DNA of 64,000 nt from Nipponacmea schrenckii (Eukaryota; Mollusca; Gastropoda; Lottiidae), in contig CM060201.1 of NCBI GenBank assembly GCA_030562195.1, positions 28,378,067-28,442,066 of the forward strand, in the 5' to 3' direction. The notes under the pieces are model-generated. The model ran no database searches and was not told where the DNA came from. It was given only the letters and a program-made list of their open reading frames with translations. Position numbers and translations under genes: made by a program. This document shows, piece after piece, positions 61,791 to 64,000 of the stretch; positions within the stretch are counted from its first letter, which is position 1; each line of letters opens with the position of its first letter.

Positions 61791-62853
61791 TCTCACCAAC
61801 TTCTAAACAACGTAAACGGAACATGGTCAGTAAGTTCCAGTCTGTGGTGTGAGTATGAGTAATGGTTATTATGATAAGAAAACAACTGAAATGTCCGGCA
61901 TTCCTCAGTCCTCATAAAACTATCACAGATGTGTTCTGACCTCAATGGGTGGGTAATAGTTTTAAATTGACTGACAGTATGTCGTAGATTGGATATCAGC
62001 ACCCTCTTAAAATACGTCTTATATTACCAAGGTCGACCTATACTCTTGTAAATTGACTGAAAGTTACGCGAACTTTATGCAGGTATGCAGAGCTTCATGT
62101 CTAATGAACACACAAATACATTGTTCAAGATGTGAAAAAGCCACCAAATTGACAAATTCAAATCCAACTAGTGTATACCATAGAGAAGTAGCCAATTTGC
62201 ACCCAACTGCCATATTATTACAATATGTTCATATAGATCTTTCGTAATATCTAATTTTTTGTTTCTACCCTTTCATAAAAATCTATAAATCAGTCATATA
62301 CAAGAAACAAATTAGATCGACAATTAAAATCACCCTGAGCTTCTTAATAACCAGACCCAATGTCAGACTTAAATATATTCGGATGGGGCGATGGGATATA
62401 GTCTTATTTGAAGTTATGAAATTGGTCGGTAGTAAGAATAATTGTCCACGGGCATGCTAATAACAACAAACATACTTGTAACGGTGTTCCATTCACCTCT
62501 AGTTCGTGCTGCTTCTTTGGTTGAGAGTCAGTGACCAATTGTGGTGACCAGTGTATCGACACGTGTCCATCCTCCTGGGAATAGAACCAGGAATAAACAC
62601 TGACCCTGTCTATTTATTTATCTAACGGTTGTTTAAAAGGTAAAGACTGGAATATTTGACTATTTAACCAACTCAAGCCTAAAACTTTAAATTAATGACA
62701 TGTGATGATTGACTCTAAAGTCTGGGTATTTTATCTGATGAAGTCGTAAAAGTTTATCTTGATGAATGCGGAGGGTTGATGGATTCGTCAGTTGTTACCA
62801 GGACAACTGCCAAGCTCTTGGGTATTCATGCAAAGCATTGGAAGCCTGTTAAA
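61791..62853. other. Gene-free stretch
   Basis: No supported gene or element. Confidence 0.4.
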
Positions 62854-63240
62854 GCGATTCGTTGACCATCAAAAAGCACTTTCAAATTTAAAATCAATTT
62901 TTAAAGTACGAAATTGACCTTGTGGCTTCTAAAAGTAAGTTTTCAAATCTCAGAAAATAGGGATCATGCAGATAGGAAAAAAACATGGACATTGGTATAT
63001 TTTGCTAGATAGTTAATGAAGGATTCTGAGTCACTCTTCTGTTGAGGCGATTCGTTGACCATCAAAAGGCACTTTCAAATTGTAAATCAATTTCTAAAGT
63101 ACGAAATTGATCCGGTGGCTTCTAAAAGTTAATATTCAAATCTCAGAAAATAGGGAAAATGCAGATTGGAAAAAAAACCATGGACATTGATATGTTTTGC
63201 CAGATAGTTAAAGAAGGATTTCTGGGTCACTTTTCTGTTG
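62854..63240. repeat. Tandem duplication, two copies about 193 bp apart
   Basis: GCGATTCGTTGACCATCAAA starts at 62854 and 63047. Both copies continue through GCACTTTCAAAT, AAAGTACGAAATTGA, TGGCTTCTAAAAGT, CAAATCTCAGAAAATAGGGA and ACATGGACATTG or its variant. They differ by scattered substitutions and small indels. Confidence 0.9.
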
Positions 63241-64000
63241 ATTCTGAAAGGGTCCTTGAAATTCTCCACTAGCCAAATATTTTGATTATAATATGTCTGC
63301 TACTAAAGGATCATTTTTCAGTCTGTATCTGATATTTTGTCTAATATAATAACAACAACAGATTATTTAGGAATAAATCTATCTCATTATCTCCCTTTCT
63401 TATCTCCATCATTATCACTTGATGGTAAACATGGCGGTGAGACATGACGTCATGGGGAGATCACAGCGTGATAGATTACATAAGGCTCTTTAACATGAAA
63501 AAAATACATTACAAATATTTTCAGTAACAGAAATTTAACATCTGTGTTATTGCACTATCAATGTAGAAAATCCTCAAATTTTGATTTTAGTTGCTATGTA
63601 GCCTATTAGTTGGTGTTGGAAAACCAATGTAAGCTTTTACCGTGAAATAAACGCAAAATTTTAAGATACCATATAGTTCAACACAAAAACTAGTTCTAAT
63701 TGCTTATTGTATGTAGGCTCATCACACCTTTAAAAAATGAAGCAGGAAAAATGATTAATTCGACAAAGGATATACTGGAAGCGATGACTCAATTAATTTC
63801 TTTCCAATGGATTTATCAAATTCGAAACTTCACGACTCAAAATCTGAGATCCATACACAATTACTAACAAAAATCTGTATTTGTATAAAGCATTCTAAAA
63901 GAACAATCGACATGTCTTTTGTCCTCGGGTATTGGGGAAAAAGTGAGTTCAAAAGACCAATGCGGTTTATTGTCTTCCGGCGTTGGTGGAGATCAAAGAA
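63241..64000. other. Gene-free right edge
   Basis: No supported gene. The window ends in AT-rich sequence. Confidence 0.4.

Overview
The window is eukaryotic: AT-rich, intron-containing, with short introns carrying GT-AG splice sites, several minisatellites, a tRNA-derived SINE and DNA-transposon remnants. An ADAR1-like deaminase, a multi-immunoglobulin secreted protein with UNC5-type Ig pairs, and the repeat landscape suggest an invertebrate, most likely a mollusc (perhaps a gastropod). That taxonomic guess is inference. No bacterial or viral coding content was recognised.

Layout. (1) 1-1928, plus strand: the last four exons of an ADAR1-type double-stranded-RNA adenosine deaminase, running in from beyond the left edge and ending at a stop, followed by an AT-rich 3' region. 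(2) 1929-5805: the tail-to-tail interval between two convergent genes, with an 18-bp minisatellite. (3) 5806-20781, minus strand: one gene assembled here from 25 visible coding exons whose phases agree everywhere except around the fourth Ig unit. It encodes a signal peptide, then four tandem copies of the two-Ig ectodomain module of UNC5 netrin receptors, then a low-complexity acidic/His-rich and Thr/Ser/Met/Lys-rich stalk, then three six-cysteine repeats with almost invariant spacing, and a short C-terminal tail. No transmembrane segment, thrombospondin, ZU5 or death domain is visible, so it is predicted to be secreted. This gene is the strongest candidate in the window for something undescribed. 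In the fourth Ig unit an expected 104-nt exon is not found and the following exon carries one extra base, next to homopolymer-rich sequence that looks unpolished. (4) About 20.9-64 kb: 43 kb in which no gene could be supported. It holds a 51-bp repeat, a 43-bp minisatellite (27.9-29.1 kb), a complete SINE with a 12-bp target duplication (29.6 kb), two hAT-like relics in opposite orientation (31.7 and 53.0 kb), a 21-bp minisatellite (38.7 kb), a pogo/Tigger-like end (48.8 kb), a 500-N gap (52.1 kb), a 2.1-kb 27-bp minisatellite (54.7-56.9 kb), a 25-bp minisatellite (61.3 kb) and a 193-bp tandem duplication (62.9 kb).

The two genes are unrelated in sequence and merely convergent neighbours. ADAR would act on double-stranded RNA in the nucleus or cytoplasm. 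The Ig protein would act outside the cell, by homology perhaps binding netrin-like or other extracellular ligands. All exon boundaries were derived by hand from splice motifs, reading frame and homology between repeats, without transcript evidence.
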